From Isoetes taiwanensis (taxonomy: Eukaryota > Streptophyta > Lycopodiopsida > Isoetales > Isoetaceae), in contig JAJEKV010000002.1 of NCBI GenBank assembly GCA_021234155.1, positions 486,613-550,612 of the forward strand: a stretch of 64,000 nt of DNA, given 5' to 3'. Below are positions 23,415 through 33,339 of this stretch, one piece after another. Under the pieces are notes generated by a model. That model made no database searches. It had not been told where the DNA came from and saw nothing but the letters and a program-made list of their open reading frames with translations. Position 1 is the first letter of the stretch; every line of letters begins with the position of its first letter. The position numbers and the translations under genes are program-made.

Positions 23415-26400
23415 TGGTGACATATGTTAAACTGTTGTGGTGAGTAGTTTGATCAAGGCAGTGGAGAAGGAGACCTCCTCACTATGTTGGAATGGTAGGT
23501 CCCTTTGTGGCTGGTGCTCATAGTTATATCTTCCTCTTTTGTTCATGCTTCCATGTGGTTGTAATATAATGTAGTTATGGGGCTGGTGATCCTTGAGACT
23601 AAGTGTGAGTAGAAAGGAGTGTAGTCACGGAGGTGGGGCAGTATGGCTGTGGAAGGTTAGCATATTTGGAGCATGACAGCTCCTGAGCTATCTGAGACAT
23701 GCCTTCCCAGCAATTGTGTGTCGTGTGGAGACTTTAGATGCTCACTAGGAACCCTACAGTTATGAACATGGAAGCTCACGGATGGCAGCAGATAAGGTTG
23801 CAGAGGCAGGAAAGATGTGAGGGTGGGTAAGCGTGAGGAAGCCAAAAGAAGCTGTTGGTGGATTCTTGATGGATATGGCAGAGTCTGCCAAGCACGATCT
23901 CAAGAAGAGGATATTAGAAACAAAGGAAAACCCCGGAAAAATTTGTTGGTGGTTAGGTTGGTGACAAGTCTGGAAGCAGTCAGGTGAAGGATACTTGGCC
24001 CCGGTAAGGCCTAAACTGCTTAAAGTTCTAGCGATTAGATGGGAATGCAGCAGGCAAGAGATAGTAGCCTGGTTACATGAGGGCCATTGCAGGCAAGGCC
24101 AGGGTGGCTGGTAGTGAGGAGTCTATCAGTGAGTTGGTGGCAGAACTCTAGAGGTAAAGGCTTGGTGACAGGGTACTGCAGCAGAAATACCACTTGGTGA
24201 CTGGGGAGTGATGGATGCAGTGATTCTGCGAGAAATATCATGGGAATGCTACTTTGAAATCACAGGTACAACTAGCTGCACTAAGAGCAAAAGTACTCAT
24301 GGGGAGGTTTGCAGGGTTGAACCTGCCAGCTTAGGTGCAGGCATGCTAACCCGCCACCACACGAAGGTCGAAGGTTCCTGAGTCCCTCTCTGTATATGGA
24401 TGGGTTGTGCTACACCAAACAAAAGAGGTGAAGAAACTAAATAAGCGATGTAGGATCACAGGCAGGTGGTATGAAAAGCTTGAGAAGAATTTCTTTGGAT
24501 GCTTGATTATGGCGGTCAAAGGTGGTCTTATGGAACATAGGATATATGGTACAGGTGTATGTTGTGGGCATTGGAGTACTCATGGGGAGGCAATACAGGC
24601 ATGGCATAGTGGTTCAGATGCCTTGTAGGAAGTGATCAGGAGCAGCAAGGCCTTGTAAACCAGCGATAAACCGAAGGTGATGAATTTTGGCTGATAAGAG
24701 AGCTGCAGTGAGATGCGGGCAAGGCTGATGATATCCATGGGGTGAGATGGTAAATAGGAGACCCAAGTAGAAAGTACTTCTTGAAAAGAAGGGGCGAGTG
24801 CCCATAGACCTTGACAATGGAAGCAGGTGCAGTAGTAGGGCTTTGGGAAGAAAAGTGACCCATGGTTTCTTAATCAAAATTCTCAAGAAGAAGCAACCTC
24901 CTAAAGGAAAAGCTTTTAGAAGCTGGTTTGTGGATGATGGTTTTGCTTATCAACTGCCTTTGTTGATGAGCATCACGGGTTTCTTCCTTCATGGAGACGT
25001 GTAAGGAGACCCATTAGAAATACAAGTGCCATGTGTAGGCATGATGTATTGGATCTGCCCAGGCATATAGAAATCAATATGTGCAAATGCTATCACCTTT
25101 GCATCATGAGAGCTTATAGGGTAATGGGCTGCTAAAGGTTACTTAGGAATGGTAAAGGTTTGGATCTCTCTCTCCACCTTGGAGGCTAGTATGCTGGCCC
25201 GAGATCATTCATTTAGATTATAGAGTTTGTTGATTGTTCTTGGAACATATTTTACTGTCGAGTCATGCTGCGTTAGACATGTTTGCTTTGGAAAGGCGTC
25301 CAAACAGAGTATTCGTGGTATCAGGCATGCACTCTTGATTTGGGAGTCAGAATTGACTTCATGATCTAATTATTATTGATGATGGTGGTGATACCACTAT
25401 GCTTGTCCATGAGGGTGTAGAGAGGATAAAGGCATATACTACAGATGGTAGTCTAACAAATCCACCTTCTACATACAACTTGATATTCAAAGTTTTTGAA
25501 TGATCCCGAACTGGTAGCATCGAGAGAAAACCGAGATGGCAAAGAGGTTTGTTCATATATCGGAAGAAACTCCGTTGGTGTGAGCATGTCATCCAATGCG
25601 ATCCATGGACTCTGTAGTTCCACTGCGTTACTTCCGCGATGACTTTGTGACCAATAAAAAGGTTTGAAAAGTCACCTTAGATTTGATCTTCTGGAGAACC
25701 TTAGAGTAATTGGCTATATATGCGCAAAGAGCTGGCTATATGTGATTATGGTGATATATCAATAATGTCTGACAATGAAGGCTACAGGGTGGAACAGGAT
25801 GCGGCGATTATCATGCTTATTACGCTCAAGCTACAAAATTTGGCGGAGGATATGATCATGGTTGTCGCTACAATTGGGCCAGGCGAAATGGCAGCTGAAG
25901 GTGAATGACTTTGGCATGTTGTACCTACTAAAAGTACAGTTAATCTGAAGAAGGAGCTTATTTGGGATCTTGACAGATGTCGATACATTAACCACGCACT
26001 AAAAGCGAAGGTTTATAGGAGAAATGAATACATCAATGATGGAGCAGTTGGATACAACAGACTCTGTGATGGCAATACATAATGAGGCAGGTCGATAGTC
26101 CTTGGAAAAGAAGCTACTTATGCTTTCATTACCCGATTGGTGTATAGTGTATTTGCTTAAGTCGAGGAAGGCCAGACAGCATGAAGTTTCATATTTGAAG
26201 ACCTTTGCAAGTAGTAAACATATGATACATAAAGCTTAGTCACGTCATCCCGAAAGATGGGTGGTGTTGCAATACGTTATTGAAGAAGCATTTACTGCTA
26301 CATCAACTAAAAGGTAAGAGAGCATTGCATTTTATGAGAGCACTTATTTTGTGGGTTGCATATTTACAGATTGTAGGTAAGCCATCCTCGGGGAGGATGT

Positions 26401-26579
26401 ATAGCAGTGTAGCTATGTTGCGACATGGTGGCTTGGATTTGTAGCAGGTGCTTGGTCTTGTGCAGGATGCATATAATCTTAAGACAGTGAGTATATATGC
26501 CATGGATTACGGTGCAAAATTCACTTGCAGGAATGAATCAACACATGCAAAGAATAACTTAAGACATCTGAGGCGATGA

Positions 26580-26777
26580 GAGAACACTCGTGAACGAAAT
26601 GCTCTGAGGAAAGAGCGCCAAGAGATGGGCAAAGAAATGAGTGAAGAAATCGAGAAAGAAAGAGTTCCTCCCGAGATTGCAAAGAGCGGTCCAGTGGAGA
26701 ACATTCTTTGCTTCATCACTTGTGAGGGGGAGGTGGTGGCATGGCCGGTGAGTCATCGAACAGACAGAGAGTGCTGA
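26580..26777 (+). CDS. Unrecognised charged reading frame in the LTR element
   Basis: An open frame of 65 codons without an initial ATG (first ATG at 26625), ending in TGA. The first half is rich in Arg, Lys and Glu (RKERQEMGKEMSEEIEKE) and would form a helix or coiled coil. The second half is more neutral, with cysteines. It may be a piece of a gag-like protein or of a captured host gene. Nothing identifies it, and it may not be expressed. Confidence 0.25.
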   Translation, partial: ENTRERNALRKERQEMGKEMSEEIEKERVPPEIAKSGPVENILCFITCEGEVVAWPVSHRTDREC

Positions 26778-27839
26778 GTTAGCGCAAAGCAGTTCTGGAT
26801 TTCATGGAAGGTGGAAATGTCAGGCTCGCGGGAGAATTTGCCCAAATTTCATGGAAGTAAGTATCCATTTGGATAAATTTGAGGGGAGTTCTGATTAAAT
26901 GAGTAGTACTATACATGAGGAGTTCAACGATAGGGAGGATTCTGGAACGTGAAGATGAGGAGTATCCATTTAGATATAAAGGGGGTTTATAGTTGAAGTG
27001 GTCATCACATTTTGCCGGAGTTACTAATGATTAACATACGTTAGCTCTAGAGAACCCAACTTTGGCAGTGGCGATAGACCCTTGGCGACTCAAAAGCTTC
27101 TTGGAAACAAACCAGCCAGGTGGTTCCTGGCTACTAGGTCATCTGAGGCACCGCGAGATGTGGACCCAGTGCATACAGAAAGGCAGCGCAGCAAACTGAT
27201 GCTTGGATGCTTGCTTCATGGCCAAGCTTTGAATGAGAGAGGCCTGTCACATGTCCCGAAGTGACGTGTATGACAATGAGTTAATCCCGTATACGAGGGC
27301 CCACTACTGTACTATACCCGTAGAAAAAGGTGGGTTACTTCCATGCATGCGAGGTGCACACCACCTCGCATTGAGGCAGGGAGATGGATTGAGGGCAGCG
27401 TGAGGGCCGAAGTCTAATCATCACATCCAGCAGTAGAGAGGATGAAGATCCATGCCTCTATAGGCTTTGTCCCGGTATCTGAGCATATCCGGGCTTGGGT
27501 ATGCTTTCGGTTGGATTCAATACCCCATCGAGGCCTTGCATGAGCCTCTGAGCCTGCAGCCTCTGTAGGCTTGTTAGGATGTCATTACCTCCAGGAGGAA
27601 GTAATGGATCTGGACCTGATTATACTACTGTCAGGCAGTAACCTGTTGTCGCGTTATGTATACTCTTGTCACGGTATGTCAATCGTATTCTTTACTAAGG
27701 TTTCCACGAAAACCACTTGGTGAGGACACTAATGCGAGTAGTATCCTTTCTTTGCTCTCTACTTCCAGGTGTGGTTAATTATAAAGTGGGCCCGATAAAA
27801 TCATGATACAATTACATTACGATACATATATATACCTTG

Positions 27840-28046
27840 AAGTGAGCAGAGTGATATATTGTTCTGAATGTATGACATAATGATACATAGCGCTATTTGT
27901 GTTAGGTAGATTTACGATCTAAATGATCAGGAACCTCCTCCCTATATGTTTGGGATGGTAGGTCGCCTGGCTAGTTGCTATAAGATTGTATCTTCTCTTT
28001 TCAGTAAATACACGCTTCCATGTGTTCTGGTTCGCCAATGTAAATG
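27840..28046 (+). repeat. 3' terminal repeat of the inserted element, rearranged
   Basis: Contains the gtgttaggtagattt and acacgcttccatgtgttc parts of the 5' LTR. Between them lie about 85 bases (27925-28010) that match the region just inside the 5' end (23455-23545: cctcctc, then ggaatggtaggtc and tatatcttcctctttt). The 3' copy is therefore longer than the 5' one. It ends directly before the possible target duplicate gttag. Confidence 0.5.
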
Positions 28047-28051
28047 GTTAG

Positions 28052-28439
28052 CTACCACAGTTTTATGAGTTTTGTGAGATTCAAAGTGTATCTCACTTTG
28101 GATCTGTATAAAGGCTATGGGCTTTAACCATAGATTCGTTTGGTAGGTTTTAATTTGAGAATTGGTGGTTTTAATTTGGGGCTAGGATGGCTGAATTTAG
28201 GCGTTGGTTTGGATCTGGGTTTGGAGCTCTGTACAGTTCTGTGTATCATTAAATCTTTTGGCTGGCTCACCTTCGTGCAACTAAATTTGAAGTCGTGGGT
28301 ATATAACTAATAGAGCCAGAGGGTATATGCCCCGTCCTGTTGATCAGATGAGCATTCCAATGCTAAATAATAGAGCCAGAGAGGTATGTCCCTGTCTGTG
28401 ATGGGGTAATTTCAATGCCTAAATGGTCCAAGCCGTCTT
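28052..28439. repeat. Spacer with a 60-base tandem duplication
   Basis: No gene seen. The block taatagagccagaggg, followed by tatgycccgtc and tgatgagg-like sequence, occurs at about 28308 and again at about 28368. The RCC1 reading frame does not clearly resume after the inserted element here. Confidence 0.5.
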
Positions 28440-28744
28440 AAAGCAGAAACACAGAGTACCCAAAGAGCAAGATGATCAGAACTCGTATTTTGAGATTGAA
28501 ATGCAAAGATTCCTTCAAAATTTGTCAGATTGTATTGGAACCACCACAAGCGGTGACATGTGTATGTAGTTGTTGCTGGGCTGATCGAGCATCAAGGCTA
28601 TAGGAGTTGCACTCCTAAGTCTGAGACTAATTCTACGGATTCCATGGTGGTTGCGCCTGCTTTAGGCACCGCCCTAATTTATATATAGAGGAAAAGGCAG
28701 ATAATAGAAGATGCTTTTTGCTGTTGTTCTATTTTCGTGTATGC
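28440..28744 (+). repeat. 5' LTR of the copia element
   Basis: Matches 33019-33339. The best stretch is ctttaggcaccg, then aatttatata, gaggaaaaaggcagataat and agaagatgctttttgctg. The aatttatata sequence is a plausible TATA box for the element's promoter. The left third aligns poorly, so the 5' edge is uncertain by 50 bases or more. Confidence 0.75.
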
Positions 28745-28758
28745 TTGTATTTCAGAGC
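28745..28758 (+). other. Primer-binding site of the copia element
   Basis: ttgtatttcagagc differs slightly from the usual initiator-Met primer site found at 23403, but it lies exactly where the 5' LTR ends. Confidence 0.55.
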
Positions 28759-28794
28759 GGCTCGATCCTTTTCGGTGAAGTAGCTGTGCTTGCG

Positions 28795-29560
28795 AGCAAA
28801 GGAAATGGAGGCAAGATTGAGAAGTTATCTCACAGCAATGCCTTCTACGGTTTGTGGGACCGTGAAGCTGGCAGAGAAAGGCCTGGCATAATATCGTGTC
28901 TGGGATGAGCCAAGACCAGAGCCATCCATCAAATACGATCTTGTAGTACCCACTGCCTTCCAGATTGTGAAGGTTTCTTCACAACATCTGATATTGGCTG
29001 ACCTTCTACAGTTGGTGTGTGTCCCAAAGGGCTGGGGCAGATGACAAAACACTACTCAGATGGATGCAAAGGGATTGGGAGGCCAGGGAACAAAGTCATG
29101 AAGTACCTGGATGATAACCTGATAAGCATTTCGAAGCTGCAGACAATTTTGAAACTTGGGGAACCTTTCATTGACATATAGAAAGAAACATTTCTCTCAA
29201 CAGGCCAATCTATGCAGTGGTGTTCACCACAAAGTTGAAGGAGATCGCATCAGCAGAAGAGTATCTCAAAATTAAGGCTGCTGCTCTTAGCTGCAGGGTA
29301 TGGAAGGCGTGGACAATGATGGTGTAGGGGCACTCTTGTTAGAGGCTGCCTGCTACATATAATAGCGTGAAAGAACCTTATTGGATCTTGAGCCTGCCGA
29401 TGAGTGGGCTTCCCAGCAAATCCTCATGGAGTGGATAGACATAAGAGGACCAAGGAGATTAAAGCATTGGTGGGCAAACAAGATGGGGAATGCAGGAAAT
29501 GTTACAATTGTAACAGTTTGGACATCTAGCTGAGAGATTGTCCTGATGGATAGAAGAAAA
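28795..29560 (+). pseudogene. Copia GAG region with zinc knuckle
   Basis: The start reads GGKIEKL and then a W-containing segment, as in copia GAG N-termini. Near 29491-29545 is a zinc knuckle of the CCHC type: CRKCYNCN is in frame at 29491-29514, the following GH lies one frame over at 29520-29525, and DCP follows at 29536. The frame slip and a stop (tag at 29527) show it is broken. GAG would form the virus-like particle and bind element RNA. Confidence 0.7.
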
Positions 29561-29889
29561 AGAAACATAAGAAAGGTTGAGAAAGAAGGAGGATTTTAGA
29601 AGGGCGCGGTATAGGACAAAGCCACTAAAAAACAGTCATCCACTGATTCTGAAGGAGAGTACCAGTAGATGATCTAAAGAGCCTTTATGGCAAAGCAAGA
29701 CAAGCTAATATAAGATTAATAAGGTGATAGAAATGTTTTTTTTTTCAAATTCTGTGCTGGCTTTTCGCCGTTTCTGCATATGTATTAACCTCTGATTTCA
29801 GAGTGTAGCAGAAATGTTTTGCAGGAAGATGATGCATGGTGCAGTTCATTTGATGCAAGAAACATCTTTTTGGTCTAGTATTTTGAACC

Positions 29890-29970
29890 CACCACGGGGC
29901 AGCTGGTATTTGGATTTCTGCGCAGACCTAGTGATCATGACAGCAATAAGGGGCTGATACAGAATCTAAG
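29890..29970 (+). pseudogene. Copia aspartic protease active-site region
   Basis: SWYLDFCAD at 29901-29927 corresponds to the family's active-site segment, but the residues after the catalytic Asp differ from the expected small/Gly/Ser pattern. A poly-T run at 29733 and diverged sequence precede it. Confidence 0.55.
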
Positions 29971-30269
29971 GGAACTTTCAGGTAGCGAAAAGTAAAATTA
30001 GCAAAGGCAGGTTGAGCATCCCGGAGGAATGTCGGATCCGCAATACCGTTAGACCTGCCACAGGTTCTGATCAGCCTTAGAAACCTCTATGTTCCAGAAC
30101 TAGAGTTAATCTATCTCCATATCAAAGATGGAGTGCTGACCTATATGCAACATTTGGAGCAGAAGATGCATAATCAAAGACAAGCACAATTTTGTTTTAG
30201 CACAAAAGGACAAAGGAATGACAGTTTATATAAACAGCATTAGCCGGAAATGATCCGGCTGCTCTAAGT

Positions 30270-30860
30270 ATTTGTAATCCACCAATGGCGACTGGTATTT
30301 GTGGCATGAGCAGATAGGTATAAACTGATTTTGCAAAAATGAAAAATCAGAATTTTGGATGGTTTTAAAAGATAAAGCCTGCCAGGCTGTGAAGGTTGAC
30401 ACTTAAAGGCTTTGAAGCGGGCTGCCTTACAAAAGGGCAAAAGGCACTCGAGCAAAAAGAAGAACACTTGGAATATTCATATGGACCTTTGGGATACAAG
30501 CACTTTTACACTTCTTGGGTGGTTCAAGGTATTTTTGTTGATTATAGGCGAGCTTTGCGGAAAGAATTGGGTGCTGCGCTACGTCCGGATGTCTTTGATC
30601 ACTTTAAGGGAGTGGAAAAATATGGTTTAGAACTATAAAGGAAAACAGTTAAGACAGTAGAACGGGGTCCGGAAGTTTGTGGTGCAGGTTTTTGAATATT
30701 TAACTGAAATATTGGCATTCATGAGACCTCGGTAGCTCATGAACATCCAACCGAATGGCGTGTGGTTGAGCGGAAGAACCCGTCTGATTAACACAGAATG
30801 TGCCAGATTGAAGTAAGCTTTGTCCCAGGAGATATTGACCATAGGTTTTTAGACGAAAGG
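30270..30860 (+). pseudogene. Copia integrase
   Basis: A GIWHEQIG stretch near 30297 and the cysteine-lysine-rich segment near 30410-30450 (LQKGKRHSSKK) represent the pre-integrase zinc-binding region. The catalytic core begins with IHMDLWDTS at 30473 and runs through FLLIIGELCGKNW. The later PHTPQQNG-like segment survives only partly (HEHPTEWRVVERKNPSD, 30738-30788, single frame). The fragments are in different frames. Integrase inserts the cDNA into the host chromosome. Confidence 0.8.
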
Positions 30861-31489
30861 CTGTTCATACAGCAATATACATCATCAACCAGTACATACT
30901 AAAGCACTTGTTATAGTGTTCGGAGAATCATGAATTTGGGGAAAACAGCGTTCGAAGTTCAAAGGTATTAATTTTGCCTTTGCTTATGCACATCTTCGAA
31001 AGGAAAGGAAGAGACAAGCATCTAATAGATCCTTTCCTTGTACTGTTTTGTTGTAGTTATACTGACCATACCAAAGGATACGGCTTTTCATTACCCTCTA
31101 CTAGAAAGTGAGTGGTAGTGGCTTTGATGAGCAGAACTTTGATCTTGAATGGAGATAAGCTACCTCATAAGCGTGGGCCACTTGAGTTGCTTTATGATAC
31201 GTCGACGAACAGGCCAGCTCCAGATTCGGTATGGGATGAAACTTGTAATATGCCTTTGGATGAGAGGTGATCTGCCATCTGTAGACAGAGTCAGCAGAAG
31301 AACTTAGTGATGAAAAACCCCTCCTTGAATCTGAACTTAGAAGATCCTCTAAGCCCAAGAAAGAATCAACTGCAAAGGATGCTTGACTATGTGAGCGATA
31401 AAGAGCCTACAAAGGTTGACTTAGCGGCTTCGCAGGCGAGCATACGAAGAACCTCTACTATTATGGGAACATCAACTTAGCCAGGGCCG

Positions 31490-32250
31490 GTAAGCTTTGG
31501 AGGACCGCTATGGAAGAAGAATATGCATCTCTCACTCCAAAACCACACTTCAGGGCTTTGCGTCTGCCCGAAGGAAGAAAGAAGCGATCTCTTGTAAGTG
31601 GGTCTTTTAAGCTGAAATATAGCGAACATAATGAAATTTCCAGGTACAAAGCAAGGCTTGTAGCAGTGCTCCCAAAAGCGGGCATCGACTACCATGAGAC
31701 CTTTGCCTGGTACCGACTCACTTCTATAAGAGTTGTCGCAAGCTCTCGCGCCTTTCGTCCTAGACCTGCAGCGGATGGATGGAAATCCGCTCCTTCATGG
31801 AACCTTGGATGAAGAGGTATATCTTTAAACAACCTCAGGACATGCAGGAGACGAGTCCAAAGTATACAAACTAAAAAAAGGCTATTTATGGCCTCAAGCA
31901 GTCTCCGTGCAAACTATCATTCGTTTTACATCCCAAAGTTCACTGGGAGTGATGCGGATTAGATAATGTACTTCAAATGGCAGGCCAAATCTTATCATTG
32001 TCGTTATCTATGTAGATGAATTTCTTGGCTGTGGGTGATGCAGAGACCAAGCACGCCTTGCCAAGAGGACACATGGCCCGATTTAGGACCTCTTGAGTAT
32101 TTCTTAGATTATCTGGTCTGCAAAGATCCCATCAGCCATAGTGTTACATTACACCAAGCTAAAGGCATTGAGTCACTTCTTGCAAGGTGCAATATGCTTC
32201 CTCTAAAGAGATTAGTACGCACTGGCATAAGCCCGGTGACTTAAGCTTTA
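31490..32250 (+). pseudogene. Copia reverse transcriptase
   Basis: Begins with AMEEEYASLTP at 31506, then SRYKARLVAVLPKAGIDYHE near 31640-31695 and LTSIRVV near 31720. A LHGTLDEEVYL segment is near 31790. The catalytic segment reads IYVDEF at 32006-32023, with Glu where the family has a second Asp (this may be a sequencing error). DLGPLEYFLDYLVC follows at 32072, then SVTLHQAKGIESLLARCNM near 32140. Several frame changes separate these pieces. Confidence 0.88.
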
Positions 32251-32289
32251 GTGTGTCCTCGGACCTCGGATGACATGAGGGCTATGAAG

Positions 32290-32935
32290 ATATTCCACTC
32301 TGGCGTGGTTGGTTCCTTATTGCATTTTATGGTCTGCCGTCAGGACACTTAGCTGCAGTGTCATTTCACGTTAGCCAGTTTCTTGAAAATCCAGGACTTT
32401 CAGCAGCAGTCAAGCGCATCTTCACGGTACCCACAGCGCTTCGATGCGGCCATATCGTAGGTGGAGCATCCCTCACCTACTAGCAGGCTTGTTGATGCTG
32501 ATTATGCCGCAGGATGCAGCTCAGGAAGTCCTAGAACAAGTTATTGTTTCATGCTTGCGGGGAATTGGCTGTAGTCCAGCAGGAGCAAGGCTGCTGTAAG
32601 TACATGGCAGCGAATACATGGCTAATTTGTGCTGCCACTAAGGAGGCCATTTAGTTTACGAGGCTTCTAAAAGCGTGGAGCAGAACAAATTGAACCGACC
32701 ACCATCATGAATTGGCTTAGGCGGGTGCGTATGTTTGGTAGAAATCCTGGTAATTTCATAAAACAGAAGCATAATGAAACCAATACCCACTTTAGAAGGT
32801 GGAGGAAGGCAAAGGTTATTACATCAGACATCCCGAGTACACTTCACATGGCGGCAGATGCACTAACCAAGCCTTTGGCAAAGAAAAGGTTTGTAGAATG
32901 TGTTCAGAATGGGCATGGTACTGAGCGAACAGTAC
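32290..32935 (+). pseudogene. Copia RNase H and C-terminus
   Basis: GSLLHFMVC near 32310 leads into the RNase H region. LVDADYAAGC at 32488-32517 and SRTSYCFML-like sequence near 32530 are followed by STWQRIHG near 32600, and the usual C-terminal ADALTKPLAKKRF is at 32857-32895. The final ORF piece (32707-33030) is in a single frame. RNase H removes the RNA template during reverse transcription. Confidence 0.85.
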
Positions 32936-33002
32936 TTGGAGCCATTATCAGTACTATTAGAGTAAGCTCCTATTTGGCTGAGGGGAGCTCTGCCTCTTAC
33001 TT

Positions 33003-33016
33003 GGCTGAAGGGGAGT
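33003..33016 (+). other. Polypurine tract of the copia element
   Basis: ggctgaaggggagt lies directly before the 3' LTR and would prime plus-strand DNA. A near-copy, ggctgaggggagc, lies 27 bases upstream (32976), so the tract is duplicated. Confidence 0.6.
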
Positions 33017-33018
33017 TT

Positions 33019-33339
33019 TGTTGTTGTTGAAGTTACACCAGTTTCCTTATGTTCTCTGATTTCAGCTTGTGTTGTAAAATTCAGTAAGTCTTTGAGTCAT
33101 TTGGCACTTGTCATTCTTGAGGGAAGTATTTGGAACTACAAGCAATGACATGTAATCACTGAATTGTTGCTGTTTGATCAGGCATCAGAAGCTGGGGTTT
33201 GTCTGGAGATGCAATGTGGAGCTAATTCTGGAATTCCTTGTGGCGGTTGCTTTCTACTTTAGGCACCGCTAATTTATATAAGAGGGAAAAAGGCAGATAA
33301 TAGAAGATGCTTTGCTGCTGTTCCTTTTCGTAGCTAGCA
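33019..33339 (+). repeat. 3' LTR of the copia element
   Basis: About 320 bases, from tgttgttgttgaagttacac to tagctagca, opening with TG and closing with CA. The right half aligns well with 28540-28744. Differences from the 5' LTR are many, which means an old insertion if they are real and not read errors. Confidence 0.75.

Larger units (their letters stand above)
23285..28046 (+). mobile_element. LTR retroelement inserted in the RCC1 exon; coding content unrecognised
   Basis: It starts with tgttgaaatcc immediately after the interrupted exon. A primer-binding site complementary to initiator-Met tRNA lies at 23403, and the terminal sequence recurs at about 27840-28046. A likely 5-base target duplication flanks it: gctag before (gttag in the uninterrupted copy) and gttag after, at 28047. 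The roughly 4.4-kb interior shows no protease, integrase or reverse transcriptase motif that I could read, so it may be a non-autonomous (LARD-like) element or a heavily decayed one. It was probably copied by enzymes of a related copia element. Confidence 0.6.
28440..33339 (+). mobile_element. Ty1/copia LTR retrotransposon, near full length but decayed
   Basis: Domain order along the plus strand is GAG with zinc knuckle, protease, integrase, reverse transcriptase, RNase H. This order separates Ty1/copia from Ty3/gypsy. LTRs, a primer-binding site and a polypurine tract are all in place. The total length of about 4.9 kb is normal for a copia element. Every domain is split over two or three frames by small indels and there are in-frame stops, so as written it is not functional. 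It lies just downstream of the LTR element that broke the left RCC1 copy. Confidence 0.9.

Noticed and set aside
30396-30638. Two overlapping plus-strand ORFs as separate small genes
   Set aside because: Both are pieces of the copia integrase read in different frames.
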